Shown here: positions 46,001 to 57,494 of the stretch, one piece after another | Layout of the letters: every line of letters begins with the position of its first letter | Position numbering within the stretch: the stretch's first letter is position 1 | Source of the DNA: Armigeres subalbatus | Lineage: Eukaryota; Arthropoda; Insecta; Diptera; Culicidae | Assembly: GCF_024139115.2 (NCBI RefSeq) | Contig: NC_085139.1 | Coordinates: 106,431,935 to 106,495,934, forward strand | DNA: 64,000 bases | Reading direction: 5' to 3' | Program-made: the position numbers and the translations under genes | The notes under the pieces: generated by a model | Databases searched by the model: none | Told to the model about the DNA's origin: nothing | Seen by the model: the letters and a program-made list of their open reading frames with translations, nothing else

Positions 46001-46479
46001 AAAAAAAAAGTTCTACACTGTTGTTGTGGATTCTTGGGTCCTCATTGCAGAGTTATCGAATAATTGGGTGAACCATTTTATAAAAATGTTAATTTTTTTA
46101 TTTTTTGATTTTGCGGAAAAGTGACGTGAAATGTTCTACAAAAGCGCAGCTTTTTCTTATCAGCATTGCTATATAAACTTTTCATGTAGCTCTTAAGCTC
46201 ACTTGTTTAGAGCAATTTTACTTACCAGGATTAGGGTGTCCCTCAAAAACCAATATTTATGATCTACTCATTTCATTTTTTATTTTTCACGAATGTCTGA
46301 AGACTTTTGGGGCTTTTCAAAACGCGTGTTTTGCTATAATAACATCATCTGTATCTTCTTCCGCTGTCGAGTTATATCAATTTACTTGAAAAAACATGAC
46401 TTCAGTAAAATTGGTAAAACTTGAGATAAAAAATAACATATCTCCAATTTTCTGACATAATAAAGATTATGAAATGCTG

Positions 46480-46772
46480 GGGCCCTCCTTAGCCGTGCGG
46501 TAAGATGCGCGGATACAAAGTAAGACCATGCTGAGGGTGGCTGGATTCGATTCCCGGTACCGGTCTAGACAATTTTCGGATTGGAAATTATCTCGAACTC
46601 CCTGGGCATAAAAGTATGATCGTGTTAGCCTCATGGTATACGAATGTAGGAATGGTAACTTGGCTTAGAAACCTCGCAGTTAATAACTGTGGAAGTGCTT
46701 AATGAACACTAAGCTACGAGGCGGCAATGTCCCAGTGGGAGACGTAATGCCAATGAAGAAGAAGAAGAAGAA
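46480..46772 (+). mobile_element. Feilai-type SINE in the right arm of the palindromic element
   Basis: Head GGGCCCTCCTTAGCCGTGCG, body AATTTTCGGATTGGAAATTA and AAACCTCGCAGTTAATAACT, GAA-repeat tail. GAAATGCT before and GAATTGCT after look like an 8-bp target duplication with one change. The left arm of the palindrome keeps the empty site. Confidence 0.9.
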
Positions 46773-47207
46773 GAAGAATTGCTCTTTCAAATGCCGTGTA
46801 AACAAATTTGATGGGTTTGCCCGAATCGGAGATATCCCCCTATGAAAAAAAAATGACAGAAAAGCGATTATAACTTTTGATCGGAAAAAGATTTTGAGTA
46901 TATTTACCCATCAAAAGTTGCATTTTTATTAGCTCTGGAAGTCACCCGTAACGACGTTTTCGAGAAATCTAAAACAAAAAAAAATAGATCAAAAATACTG
47001 TTTTTTGAGGTTCACCCTAATCCAATTATGTAAAATTACTTTAAATCAGCCAAATTAAGAGCTACTGAAAAAGCTTTTTTAGCAAAATTTGTTGGAATAA
47101 GCTGCGCTACAACTTTGTAGAACATAATATGTCAGAATTCCGAAAAATAAAAAATATATTTTCATTTTTTTTTTATATTATGATAGCATCATAATGATGG
47201 CCTTACT

Positions 47208-48331
47208 GTTTTTTTATTCCTTTCTTTATTTGGTAGGCACTCTGTGTTACTTAACCGCTACTGTGCCGAGATCTACTTTGGCATTGTGCTGCCAGAATCC
47301 ACATAGAATCTATTTTTAGATTTTCTATTTAATGATAATGATAATGATAATTCTCGTTGCTTGTCCATTAGAGTGATTCAAATTTTGACTTTTTTGCCCC
47401 CCGATGCTTAAACGATTGCATTTGCCATTTTAATAACCCTCCTAAATTTTTAGCAATTTTGGATGTAATTTGACTGTGCACACGTCATTTGAAGTTTGTA
47501 TGGAAATTACTGTGAAAACTGACCCTTATGTGAAAGACAGTTTCGTGAGGCGGCCCATAAACTATTCAAATATAATCAACACATTGCCTACACAGAATAC
47601 TTCTTAAGCTGTAAGGCAGTTGTTGTTGCGAAGCGATTTCTCGTTTGAAGGCAAAGTTATGAAGAAAACAAAAATGCTCATCATTCATATTGATGTTATT
47701 CTTTTACGTGTTAAATTGAATTTTCCACGATTCAGTATTTCTTCAATAACTTTTCTTGTGAGCATCAAATCGTTTCGCAACAAAGACGGCCTGTTTCTTT
47801 GTAAAATTTCTTATGTTGCCGATGTACTTATATGTCTTTAGAGCTTAAAGGGAAGCATTAGGGAACGGTTTTCCATGAAAGTTACTGTTTTCATAGTAAT
47901 TTTCATACAAACTTCAAACCGCGCGTGCTCACTCAATTTATATCCAAATTAGCTAAAAATATAGGTGGGTTAATAAAAAGGCAAATGCTATCGTTTGAGC
48001 ATCGGGGGGCAAAAAAGTCTAAATTTGAATCACTCTATTGTCCATCTCATCGTGAGTCCATTGTGTCCGTTTGTCCATGTCGTCTATCCAATGATCGTTG
48101 CATTGTTCGGTTGCCATTTATCCGGGTAACGTTGGAGGAATGCCACCGAGAAGAACAAGTTGTCAGTCGTCATCAGGCAGCTGTGACGGTAAGGCGCGTA
48201 CCCCAGAACGCCACCGTATGAGCTGCGGATTCGGCGACTGACGAGGGTTTGGTGGAGGGGCTGGGAATCGAACTCATGACCATTCGCTAGTAAGGCGAAC
48301 GTGTAGCCAACTACGCTACGGGACCCCCCTA
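47208..48331 (-). mobile_element. tRNA-derived SINE (second type), split by a MITE
   Basis: On the minus strand the head GGGTCCCGTAGCGTAGTTGG, with GAGTTCGATTCCCAGCC as B box, is followed by a body ending in a T-run on the plus strand near 47210. GATGGCCTTACT (47196-47207) and GATAGCCTTACT (48332-48343) are the target duplication with one change. The MITE 47371-48035 interrupts it. A 5'-truncated copy of the same SINE is at 61149-61530. Confidence 0.85.
47371..48035. mobile_element. TIR MITE with GAGTGATTCAAATTT ends, TA duplication
   Basis: The left end GAGTGATTCAAATTTTGACT and the right end, read inward as GAGTGATTCAAATTTAGACT, continue as an inverted repeat of over 100 bp (GCCCCCCGATGCTTAAACGA on the left). 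TA flanks at 47369-47370 and 48036-48037. It is 665 bp. Confidence 0.88.
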
Positions 48332-48496
48332 GATAGCCTTACTATTTCTAACAATTTTGTAGAACAATTTTTTTTCTAAAAATTATAGTTTTGACGTAAA
48401 ATGCATACTTCCGCGTAAATCTGTATCCTGGACCATAGGCACTGTCAGTTGAATAATAAACAAACAAATAACAACTCACTTTCTTTCTCTTAATAC

Positions 48497-48715
48497 CAGG
48501 CGATGCTTTCATGTAAAGAAGGCATTATCTCCTCCCTTCGTCTTATAACGGGCAGACGCGTTCATTTTAAGAAGACATTATCTTTTTCCTTTGCCTTAAA
48601 CCGGGCAGATGCGTTCATCTCGAGCAAACTTATTCATTTAAAGAAGCATTTCACCTTATACCGACCAAATGCGTTCATTCAAAAGAAGCATTGCCTTCTT
48701 TCAGCGCATTGTCTT
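48497..48715. repeat. Degenerate tandem repeat, four units of ~55-60 bp
   Basis: Units contain CAGACGCGTTCATTTTAAGA, CAGATGCGTTCATCTCGAG and CAAATGCGTTCATTCAAAAG, each followed by AAGAAG/CATT words. Confidence 0.7.
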
Positions 48716-48798
48716 CTTTTTCAATAGCTCTACATTCTATTTTGAACTTATGTTGTTATTCAACTCCGTGTTCTACTATTGTTTTGTAGTTATTAATT

Positions 48799-48907
48799 GA
48801 AAGCTTTCTCGTACCTACCAGTTGCATGAATGACTTGTGTAGCTAGTACAATTGATACACTGCTCTAGAAGACGAAAATGCCACTCACCCGTAAGCATCC
48901 TAGGCTG
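48799..48907 (+). repeat. 108-bp direct repeat, left copy
   Basis: GAAAGCTTTCTCGTACCTAC to AAGCATCCTAGGCTG. The same sequence, with one difference (CCCGTAAG against CCCGGAAG), lies at 50937-51045. Confidence 0.95.
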
Positions 48908-49127
48908 GTATCAGGTATCAGAACGTCGGCTCAGGAGGCACGTTCCCCTCAATTTGGGAGATTTGTGCCATCGCCTTCACTGGCCTTTCTCATCATTTAC
49001 CTGACGGAAAAGGAAGTGAAAAGGGGAAAGGAAGAGGAAGTGAAGTTGGAAAGGAGAATGGAACCATTTATAGGGAAGCCAATTATGTAGACTCACACGC
49101 ATTCAGCTAGGGACTAAAGAGAGGTCA

Positions 49128-50640
49128 CAAAAAAAACAGAGGATGTAACAATAGACGAACGTCAAAGACGAAACACAGAGTACACTGTGAAAAGCGCATA
49201 ATGCGAATCCATATAGGTGACAATCACAAAGTACATTGTAAAAATCGCATAATGCGAATCCATATAGGTGGCAATTTGTTGAAAACTAAGTAAAACACAT
49301 ATTCATAACCCCACACTCACGTTGAGGATGAACAAGAGTAGCCATAGCCGAACGTCAAAGACGAGACACAGAGTAAACTGTGAAAAACGCATAATGCGAA
49401 TCCATATAGGTGGCAATTTGTTGAAAACTAAGTAAAACACATATTCATAACCCCATTCTTATTGAACCTCACGTTGAGATTGAACAGGAGTAGCCGAACC
49501 CGAACGTCAAGGACTAGACACAGAGTACATTGTGAAAAACGCATAATGCGAATCCATATAAGTAACATACACAAAGTGTATTGTAAAAAAAAAACGCATA
49601 ATGCAAATCCATATAGGTGACAATTTGTTGAAAACTAAGTAAAACACGTATCCATAACCCCACTCTTATTTAACCTCACGTTGAGATTGGACAAGAGTAG
49701 CCGAAGCCGAACGTCAAACGCATAATGCGAATCCATATAGGTAATATACACAAAGTACATTGTGAAAAACGCATAATGCGAATCCATATAGGTGACAATT
49801 TGTTGAAAACTAATTAAAACACATATCCATAACCCCACTCTTATTTAACCTCACGTCGAGATTGAACAAGAGTAGCCGAAGCCGAACGTCAAGGACGAGA
49901 CACAGAATACACTGTTAAAAACGCATAATGCGAATCCATAAAGGTAGCATACACAAAGTGTATTGTAGAAAAAAAAAACGCATGATGCGAATCCATATAG
50001 GTGAAAATTTGTTGAAAAACTAAGTGAAAAACATATTCATAATCCCACCCTTATTCAACCTCAAGTTGAGATTAAACAAGAGTAGCTGAAGCCGAACGTC
50101 AAAGACGAAACACAGAGTACACTGTGAAAAGCGCATAATGCGAATCCATATAGGTGACACACACAAAGTACATAGTTAAAAAAAATGCATGATGCGAATC
50201 CATATAGGTGGAAGTTTGTTGAAAAACTAAGTAAAACACATATTCATAACCCCACACTCACGTTGAGGATGAACAAGAGTAGCCAAAGCCGAACGTCAAA
50301 GACGAGACACAGAATACACTGTGAAAAACGCATAATGCGAATCCATATAGGTGACAATTTGTTGAAAACTAAGTGAAACACTTATTCATAACCCCACTCT
50401 TATTTAACCTCACGTTGAGATTGAACAAGAGTAGCCGAAGCCAAACGTCAAGGACGAGACACAGAGTACACTGTGAAAAAAGCTACAATGCGAATCCATA
50501 TAGGTAACATACACAAAGCACATTGTATAAAACGCATAATGCGAATCCATATAGGTGACAATTTGTTGAACACTAATTAAAACACATATTCATAACCCTA
50601 CTCTTATTTAACCTCATGATGAAGTTGAATAAGAGTAGCC
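49128..50640. repeat. Complex tandem array, eight units of ~147 or ~204 bp
   Basis: Eight copies of TTTGTTGAAAACTAAGTAAA (with small changes) mark the units, at about 49270, 49418, 49624, 49799, 50002, 50213, 50359 and 50561. The longer units contain an extra ~57-bp subrepeat CGCATAATGCGAATCCATAT flanked by CACAAAGT..ATTGT. Other repeated words are GCCGAACGTCAAAGACGA and GAACAAGAGTAGCC. The array does not encode a protein. Confidence 0.93.
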
Positions 50641-50936
50641 GATTATCTCGGAGAGGTAAAAAGTCAACTACGCCATAGCTCCGGTTAGCGCAGCGAGGGC
50701 TAAAATACTGTGAAGGGGGCCCTGGTGCTTCACAGGCTCCGTTTGCGGTTAGGTTCTTATTAGACCCCCCTAACCATTCATTCGTAGGCACGGTAAGTAT
50801 AAAGCCGCATCACACCAAGAATTAGGGGTCACCTGTATGGTGGACTTTTACCACTGGAACAGGCAATCCGTAATGTTATTCTTAGCCAGATAACCAGCTG
50901 CCGACACCACACGGCTATCTAGGCTGTTCGTGGAGA
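50641..50936. other. GC-richer segment between array and right direct repeat
   Basis: Includes AAGGGGGCCCTGGTGCTTCA and AACCATTCATTCGTAGGCAC. Unassigned; it may be the 3' UTR of a retroelement. Confidence 0.3.
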
Positions 50937-51045
50937 GAAAGCTTTCTCGTACCTACCAGTTGCATGAATGACTTGTGTAGCTAGTACAATTGATACACTG
51001 CTCTAGAAGACGAAAATGCCACTCACCCGGAAGCATCCTAGGCTG
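50937..51045 (+). repeat. 108-bp direct repeat, right copy
   Basis: One-base difference from 48799-48907. Both copies end in AGGCTG and then diverge. Confidence 0.95.
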
Positions 51046-51474
51046 AATCGTGAATCAAACTCGCAACATCCGGATCGAAAATCCTACAGCTTCGCTTGTA
51101 AGGCAATCTGAATCCCCATCGCTTTGTTCCACACTCAAAAAGAGATAGAGAAACATTTGGGGAAATGTTACATTCTGGGAATTTTTACATTCGGGGAAAT
51201 TACATACGGGTACATTGCATTCGGGGAATTGGTTTTCTGGGAATTGTGGTACAATCACATTTTTTATCTCGCCAGGTATATCACAGGTTCGTTGATTTAC
51301 ATTATTATTCACGAGTATTTAGTGAATTAGCATTTGATATGATGGGTATGAATGTTTTGGTGGCATGGTATGAGGGGAGACTAAAGATGTTCATCATCAT
51401 GGAGACGCATGGTGTATTGTTGACTATACTTTTTGTCACAAATTTCACAATTGTATTTGCTTAGCATTATTTTC

Positions 51475-51580
51475 CCTAGCAGCACAATTCACGTTGATTT
51501 GGTTGCAATAACTCATATATGACCAATTTTGGTCATATATGAATATCATAAACTGATTTACAACATATGTGTTGCTCGGG
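51475..51580. mobile_element. Short MITE with CCCKAGCARCACA ends
   Basis: The left end CCCTAGCAGCACAATTCACG and the right end, read inward as CCCGAGCAACACATATGTTG, are similar. The middle holds arms CATATATGACCA and TGGTCATATATG (51514-51541) separated by four bases. It is 106 bp. Confidence 0.65.
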
Positions 51581-53990
51581 TTACTAAGGGAATACAGAAC
51601 CTAATTACATGTTGGGAAGTACTCGTTTTTAGCTAGAACGTCGAAAACTATGATCAGGTAATCACGGAAACAAAATGCCCAAATGGCTGATTCACGGGCG
51701 TCTCTTATTTGATCCTCCCAGTTCATTCCCTGTTGTCTCATACATGTTGGTTTGTTGGTTGTTTATGTTCCTAAGGTTGGTTTTCTTTTCTTGGGTGGGC
51801 AGGAGTAGAGATGCTGTTCTAAAGTTCTTGTAGACTATGTGTGTGATTTACAACTCAAATTCATAGAAAGGCACTCCAAATTGCTCTGGAGTACAAATCG
51901 ATTGGTCCACCAGGTTAACTAGGTCTGGCATCAAATCGATAACAACCCGACATGTCAACACAAGTCCATGAAGACCCTGCGGTTAATGTACTTTATCCGT
52001 ATATTATTATACCCCGTTTCATTATTTTTCGCAGGTTCATGTAATATCTTTGTCATGAAAATTGTCTCCCTCTGTCCTAATAAATGTAGAATCCAGCATA
52101 AATGCCTATGTGAAATGGTAGTAATAACTAAGTTCGAGATACAATGAACACATTACTTACATTCTTACCGGTAAATAATCCCCATTTCTGTTTCGTTTCC
52201 AATGTGAAATAACCACCTGAATACCAATGCTTGGAATGGAGGAAAATCCAACAAAGAATAAAAAACTAATTAAATTTCATCAGTACCTATTTATAAACTC
52301 CGCTACTGGCGCGTCCTAGACGGATCAACTAAAAGTATTCAGCCATTCTATTTCATTCTACTCGTACAAATCATATAACCATTAATATGTAGAGGACAAT
52401 GCCTGTAGCGAACCAACGAAACACTAAAGTCAACCATCATCGCAACGAATAAGCAGCAATCCACCTGGCTATGCTCTCTCACCGCTTATTTTGGGGAAAA
52501 AATGAGCAGAAAACACATTACCCCCCTGAGGCAGACCAATCTTCTTGTTGACCTTTCTCCCACGATTCTAAAACTTGTGGTGAAGTGGGATGAAGGGGCA
52601 GCGACAAACAGGATCTCGGAGAGCGAGCGCGATTGTTTATGCACGGTTCGTCCTTCCATTTTCCACCTGCGCCACCCACCCAGCATGGATTGAGCACTCA
52701 CCAATACACCCCCGACCGAAAGTAAAGCTCACACGAGAGGGGAAAATTCCATTCATCCTGGAAGCATTGAAAGCTTTGGTTTCTGCTGAGCATAATTTCG
52801 TGAGAGCGTCCAACGGTGAAGATTCTACACGCTTGAAAAATGTAACACGTGAGATTTGTGTAAATTAGTTCACGTCACAGAAAATCATAAACTGAATTGG
52901 ACACATTTTGCAAGCGTAAAAAGCAAACAAACCATGAGTCCTTATGTTTATTTTCTCATACCTTAATGACCAGCAAACACAAAATACGTTTGCGTAAGAC
53001 TTAACAGTTTTGTAGTAAAATTAATGTTTCGATTCAGAAACGTTCAAATTGCATTATTTTTTTCTGTAATAAACCAACTTTTGTGGTTCGAAACACAATT
53101 TTCGTCGTAACTTTTGAATGGCCAATAATGAAATATAATCATCAGAACCTATGCTCAAACAAACTAGTGTAAGCGATCACATCTGCAATCAAATACTTTT
53201 TCTTCTTCTTATTTTATTGTCTTTAGACTTTCAGCCCTAGGCTGACTCGTCTCCGGCAATAAAATACTGTCTATACCACTGAATTTGGTTTTAGTTTGCT
53301 TGGGTGCTTGAGCTGATCCATACGACCATAACTAATTGTAAACATTAATAATTGAACGCACACTCAAAAATTCTGGTGGTCTGATTAGATATAAACTTAA
53401 TGCTTTTGTTCGGACTTTCAACAAAGTAATGACTCACTCATTAGCTCATGACAAACGTAATACCTGGACCTGGATAGTTTGTAATCAGAGTTTCAGGAAG
53501 TAGTGCTCACCTTTGTCATTTATATTTGTGTGTGTTATTAGTTACTGGTGATTGAGTGTATTCATGCTGCTGTCCTATTTTTAGTGATTAATTTACATAC
53601 CACATTATTATAATTAGCTGAGTACGAGATATTTCTATATGCATCATATTGTGATAATAGGTTGTTCGATGTTCAATCAATTATACTCAACACTATATTA
53701 CCCTGGTGATTTATTATACAGGTTTTCAACATTCCATGTTCATTATAAAGAGAGCTTGAAGGTTATTGATTGAATACATCGTTTCTGGGTGTACTAATAA
53801 TTCAAATTTTTGATTCAAACTCTTACAGACGTCTGACAGGGAATGTATGATACTATAAGAGATGTTGTACAGCTATAGCGAAGGATCTCTTACTTGGACC
53901 AACAACAGATGACGTGTTTCAAAGTATGGAGGCAAAAAGTATCGCATCGGTGGCTGAAGGGCCCGCCACGAATTAGTATCCAAACCGGCT
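51581..53990. other. Unique AT-rich stretch, no gene
   Basis: No domain-bearing frame. At 53204-53262 there is a reverse-oriented 3' end fragment of a retroelement (on the minus strand GGAGACGAGTCAGCCTAGGG, then AATAAAATAAGAAG). The segment 52440-52760 is GC-richer but has only short frames on both strands. Confidence 0.4.
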
Positions 53991-54476
53991 CCCAAGTAAC
54001 AATCTCAATGCTTCGAAGATTTATGCTAGTTTTATAGAGGTTTTATTACGGCATATAGAAATGCTGAAAGTTTTATTTTGATTTTATTCAGTTGTCATTT
54101 AGTTAGATCCGCAAGAGTACTTGAGAACTACGTTTTGAATTCTAAATATAAAACCACAGCTCTTTAGGTTTTATAATGCTCCTGTGTTCCTCCTCAGAGC
54201 TAAAAAAATGGAACTGACATAAAGCCAGCAGTTGAGTTATATGTTGGTTTTGATCAAGACTTATAAAAGCTGCCAAGCTTCGTAGAGTCCTGTATAAAAC
54301 CCACATATAACCTTTACTCCTGAAGAAGACCTGCAATACGAAGCTTGAAAGTACTACTATGGATAGAAACTAAATTTTCAGCACATATTGTTTGACCCAC
54401 GGAAGTTTTTTCATTTCGCTTTCAGTCGAAAATGAAAAAAAACATTAGCAGTTTTTTCTATGTCGTGAATTATGTA

Positions 54477-54682
54477 GGGAAACTGTTCCGATCTCCATCT
54501 CACTCACTGAAAATACATTCATCTTATCGGGAAGTAAAGAAATACGGCACCAATTTCTTCGCTTCTTTTTGTCAACATGCGAACTCCTGCTGAAAAAAAT
54601 CACAGATCAAATACCTTTCCATTGCTCTGCTTTCAATGGGATGAACAACGAAGCCATGAGTTGAAATCCAGGAGCAGTTCCC
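54477..54682. mobile_element. MITE of the GGGGAACTG family, second copy
   Basis: It shares GGGAAACTGTTCCGATCTCC, CACCAATTTCTTCGCTTCTT and CTGCTGAAAAAAATCACA with the copy at 24241-24457, from end to end. Confidence 0.8.
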
Positions 54683-55013
54683 TTATATATTTAAGTCGTT
54701 GAAAAAACAGTTCAAACAGCATTTGCTCATGAGGGGTATGAAAATATGTATTTAATCCATACATGCTTTGCAAATTTAACACGAGTAAAACACTTTTATG
54801 GTACAAAATATACCATTTAACAATTGCCACTATATGCATTTTATTTGAAATACTTAATTTTAAAAGTACTTGCATTCGATGCCGAAAGCAGAAAAAGTTT
54901 GTTTATGATTTTTTTATATCTGTCTACATTGTCATGTTGTCATTATATATAAAACTACCAAGCTTTAGGTTTGACCCAGCCCGGTGGCATCCCTATCTCA
55001 CACAATAGGTTTG

Positions 55014-55139
55014 TTTTGCAGCCAACATTGCGCGACCGTATCCCACTGACAGTTCTGTATCCTAATGAGAATCAAATGTGATGTTTGTAAACAAAACACA
55101 TACTATCATGAATTTTACACTGAGATGTTGGCTGCAAAA
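55014..55139. mobile_element. Small hairpin MITE, TTTTGCAGCCAACAT ends
   Basis: TTTTGCAGCCAACAT at the left is exactly reversed at the right (ATGTTGGCTGCAAAA). It is 126 bp. Confidence 0.75.
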
Positions 55140-56046
55140 ACATGGCGTCGTGCCACCCACCTGGTTTGACCAAGATAAAACTTGCTAGTCGTAACATGGT
55201 CTTGAAAAAGGCCATGATAAAACCTCTAGGTGTTTGAAATGCCCAGATAGGGCCAGTTCAGGAGTGTGGAGTGAAAAAAATAATGAATTTCATAATCGAA
55301 ATATCATGCAAATTTCTGTTTCACCTTTTAAACGGTAAAATTGGACATCCTAATAAGTTTTAGGAACAATGCTTTGATTATTTGATCAACCAAAGTGGTT
55401 ATTCATTGAAATTATTTTTAAAGTAATTAACGAAGGCAATTAATTAAACTTGAAAAATTCTAAACAATAACAAATTAACGGAGCGCATTGTTAAAATACT
55501 GATTATTTATCATGGTTTCACCATGAAAAATCCCTGGCATGCCTTCAAACATGCATAGAACACTCAAAGCCAGATATGAACTTTTATTGAACTGGCTGAT
55601 AATAATTCTTTTATTTTTGTTGTTGACATGTAATCCATGTATTTATTGCAGGAAGAAAAGCATATTTTTTTCGAGTACAAACAACAAACAAATAATCAAC
55701 CTGAGAGTTGACAACTGTTTCATTATCGGCTTATTTGTTGTTGTATCATAGTCATGAAGTGGTTGTATCATGGTTATATAGTGGTTCTCAAAACCACCAA
55801 GTCTAGAGGAGGTTTTATGTTGCATGTTTTATGTGAGACTTGAAGTATATTATAAAACCGTTGGTTCTGAACTGGAACGCATATTAGGTTTTAATGATTG
55901 CAATAAAACTGGGCCAACTGGCTGTAACATGGTTTTATAGAAATCTGCAGGAGGTTGTGGAAACTGCGAGGACTGCATGGAAGGTTTTGAGATTAGGTTT
56001 TGAAGAACGCTATAAAACTCTGATACAACCTTAATTGTTACTTGGG

Positions 56047-56729
56047 ATGTTGGTTAACCCTTCCGTTACTAACCCCCCTTTGAAAACGAAAGTAATTTTT
56101 TTTTGGCTGTAACTTTTTTGTCTTTTGACATTTTTTTTCGCAACTTCCACCAAAAGAAGCGGAATTTATTCAAGTGCTTTTGTTGGGACTGGCCACTTGA
56201 TACCGGAGTTATTCCGGATTTAAAATGGGTGTTAGCTTTTGGCCATATGCCAGAACGCATACTTCGGAAATGATTATTTTAGATATTTTGAAGAGAAACG
56301 ACGCATATACTATACAAAATTTGATCAGGAATTTGATCGGTCCGAAATATGGCCTGTATTCCGGAATCTGGATGTTCCGCCGGAACCTGTTACGGGGTCG
56401 CTTTACGGAAATAGGCGAATACCGTCATGCGACCCATCAAACTTCATGATTTCAAAAGTTATGGTATTCTATTGTAGTTTTGTACTTCCGGGACCGTATT
56501 TTAACCGATTGGAACCGGTAAACTGATTTACCGAATGCAGGTTCAAGGGTCAATTTTGGGAAACCTTGGTAAAAAGGTAGAAAAAATGGTTCGATGACAT
56601 GGCAGATGACGTTATTAAAAAGGCTGGGAACAAAAGGAGGTTGAGCCCCCCTCAGCTGAACTGAAAGGGGGTTCACTGAGGGGGTGGGACTTGTATTCGA
56701 AGAAGGTCCGTTCGCCTTAGGCAGAGGTC
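56047..56729. other. Unassigned repeat-like stretch
   Basis: GGAACCGG-type words (56380-56520) and several frames of 63-116 codons on both strands, without domains. Probably decayed retroelement. Confidence 0.3.
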
Positions 56730-57494
56730 CAGATCTATATTGCGTGGTACAGACCTGCATCCTTCTGGAAGCAAAAGAGTGCAGCCGTATTAGCTTCATC
56801 ATCAGCTAGCGCATCCCGGATGCTAGATGGAATACCATAATGATTCCTGGGGTGGTCAAATTTCGGGCACCTGCATATGCTCGACGCTGTTCCTAACCTC
56901 GCAAAAGTCACATTTCGACCGAAAAGGACCCCCACCCTGGTATGCCCGGTCCGGAGTCTGGATATGATGGTCTGCTGTTTTTACGAGGTCAGGTCGTGCC
57001 AAGGACCAGTGGTGCCTTTCACCTTCCTTAGGGGTAGGACGTTGTTGCTGTTCCAAGCCCGGGCCCAGTCCTGGCCTTGGACACTTTTTGTTTATTTTTT
57101 AACGTCGGCCAGCGGGACGGAACGGGTATAGGGCGAGCCTTCATGCCCCACGTAGGCAAGGGCGTCAGCTTCCACATTTCCCCTAATGCCGCAATGGTTG
57201 GGAATCCAGGCGAAACAGGTGTCTGGTGCCATACCTGCAAGGATTTCTTGGATCCACGGGTGCTTTGGTGTGTGGCTTTGGAGGGCAGCCGAGTCCGTTA
57301 GGATCGCAATCGGTTTGTTTGCTGGAAGGGTGGCAGCGACGAAGGTGGCTGTAGCTTCGGCGGAAAATACGCTGCACTCAGGTAGGTTCTCGGACCTGGC
57401 TAGATTGGAACCGGAAACACCGCAACCTACCCCTCTGCTAAACACGAAACCATCGGTGTACCGTAGGGTATGGTTCCGGAAACGAGTGGCCACG
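56730..57494 (-). pseudogene. I-type non-LTR retrotransposon, RNase H and C-terminal part
   Basis: The minus frame 57092-57493 is an RNase H domain: LRYTDGFVFSRGVGCG (first catalytic D), FSAEATATFVAAT (E), PIAILTDSAALQSH (D), and FAWIPNHCGIRGNVEADALA (H and last D). In other frames downstream, CDFCEVRNSVEHMQVPE (zinc-binding-like) and HPRNHYGIPSSIRDALADD, TAALFCFQKDAGLY complete the tail, as in I-type elements with RNase H after the RT. It is truncated at its 5' side, where RTE-like sequence begins at 57495. The catalytic residues are present but frameshifts are several. Confidence 0.85.

Larger units (their letters stand above)
44418..48435. mobile_element. 4-kb palindromic TIR element hosting five nested insertions
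   Basis: The ends read TGGTCCAGGATACAGATTTA inward from both sides, with TA outside (44416-44417, 48436-48437). Pairing of the arms continues inward (left to about 45105, right from about 46255), for example AAAAGTTATAATCG and GGTGACTT on the left against their complements on the right. The loop and right arm contain MITEs at 45192 and 45424, a Feilai at 46480, and a SINE at 47208 that holds another MITE at 47371. Original length without insertions is about 2 kb. No transposase seen. Confidence 0.82.
53991..56046. mobile_element. 2-kb element with CCCAAGTAACAAT ends and repeated GGTTTTATA words
   Basis: The left end CCCAAGTAACAATCTCAATG and the right end, read inward as CCCAAGTAACAATTAAGGTT, agree for 13 bp. 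Both flanking parts carry many copies of GGTTTTAT / ATAAAACC. The interior holds two smaller MITEs (54477-54682 and 55014-55139). No transposase. Confidence 0.65.

Noticed and set aside
49128..50640. Possible CRISPR array because of regularly repeated units
   Set aside because: Units are 147-204 bp and adjacent without unique spacers, the genome is eukaryotic, and no cas genes are present. It is a minisatellite.
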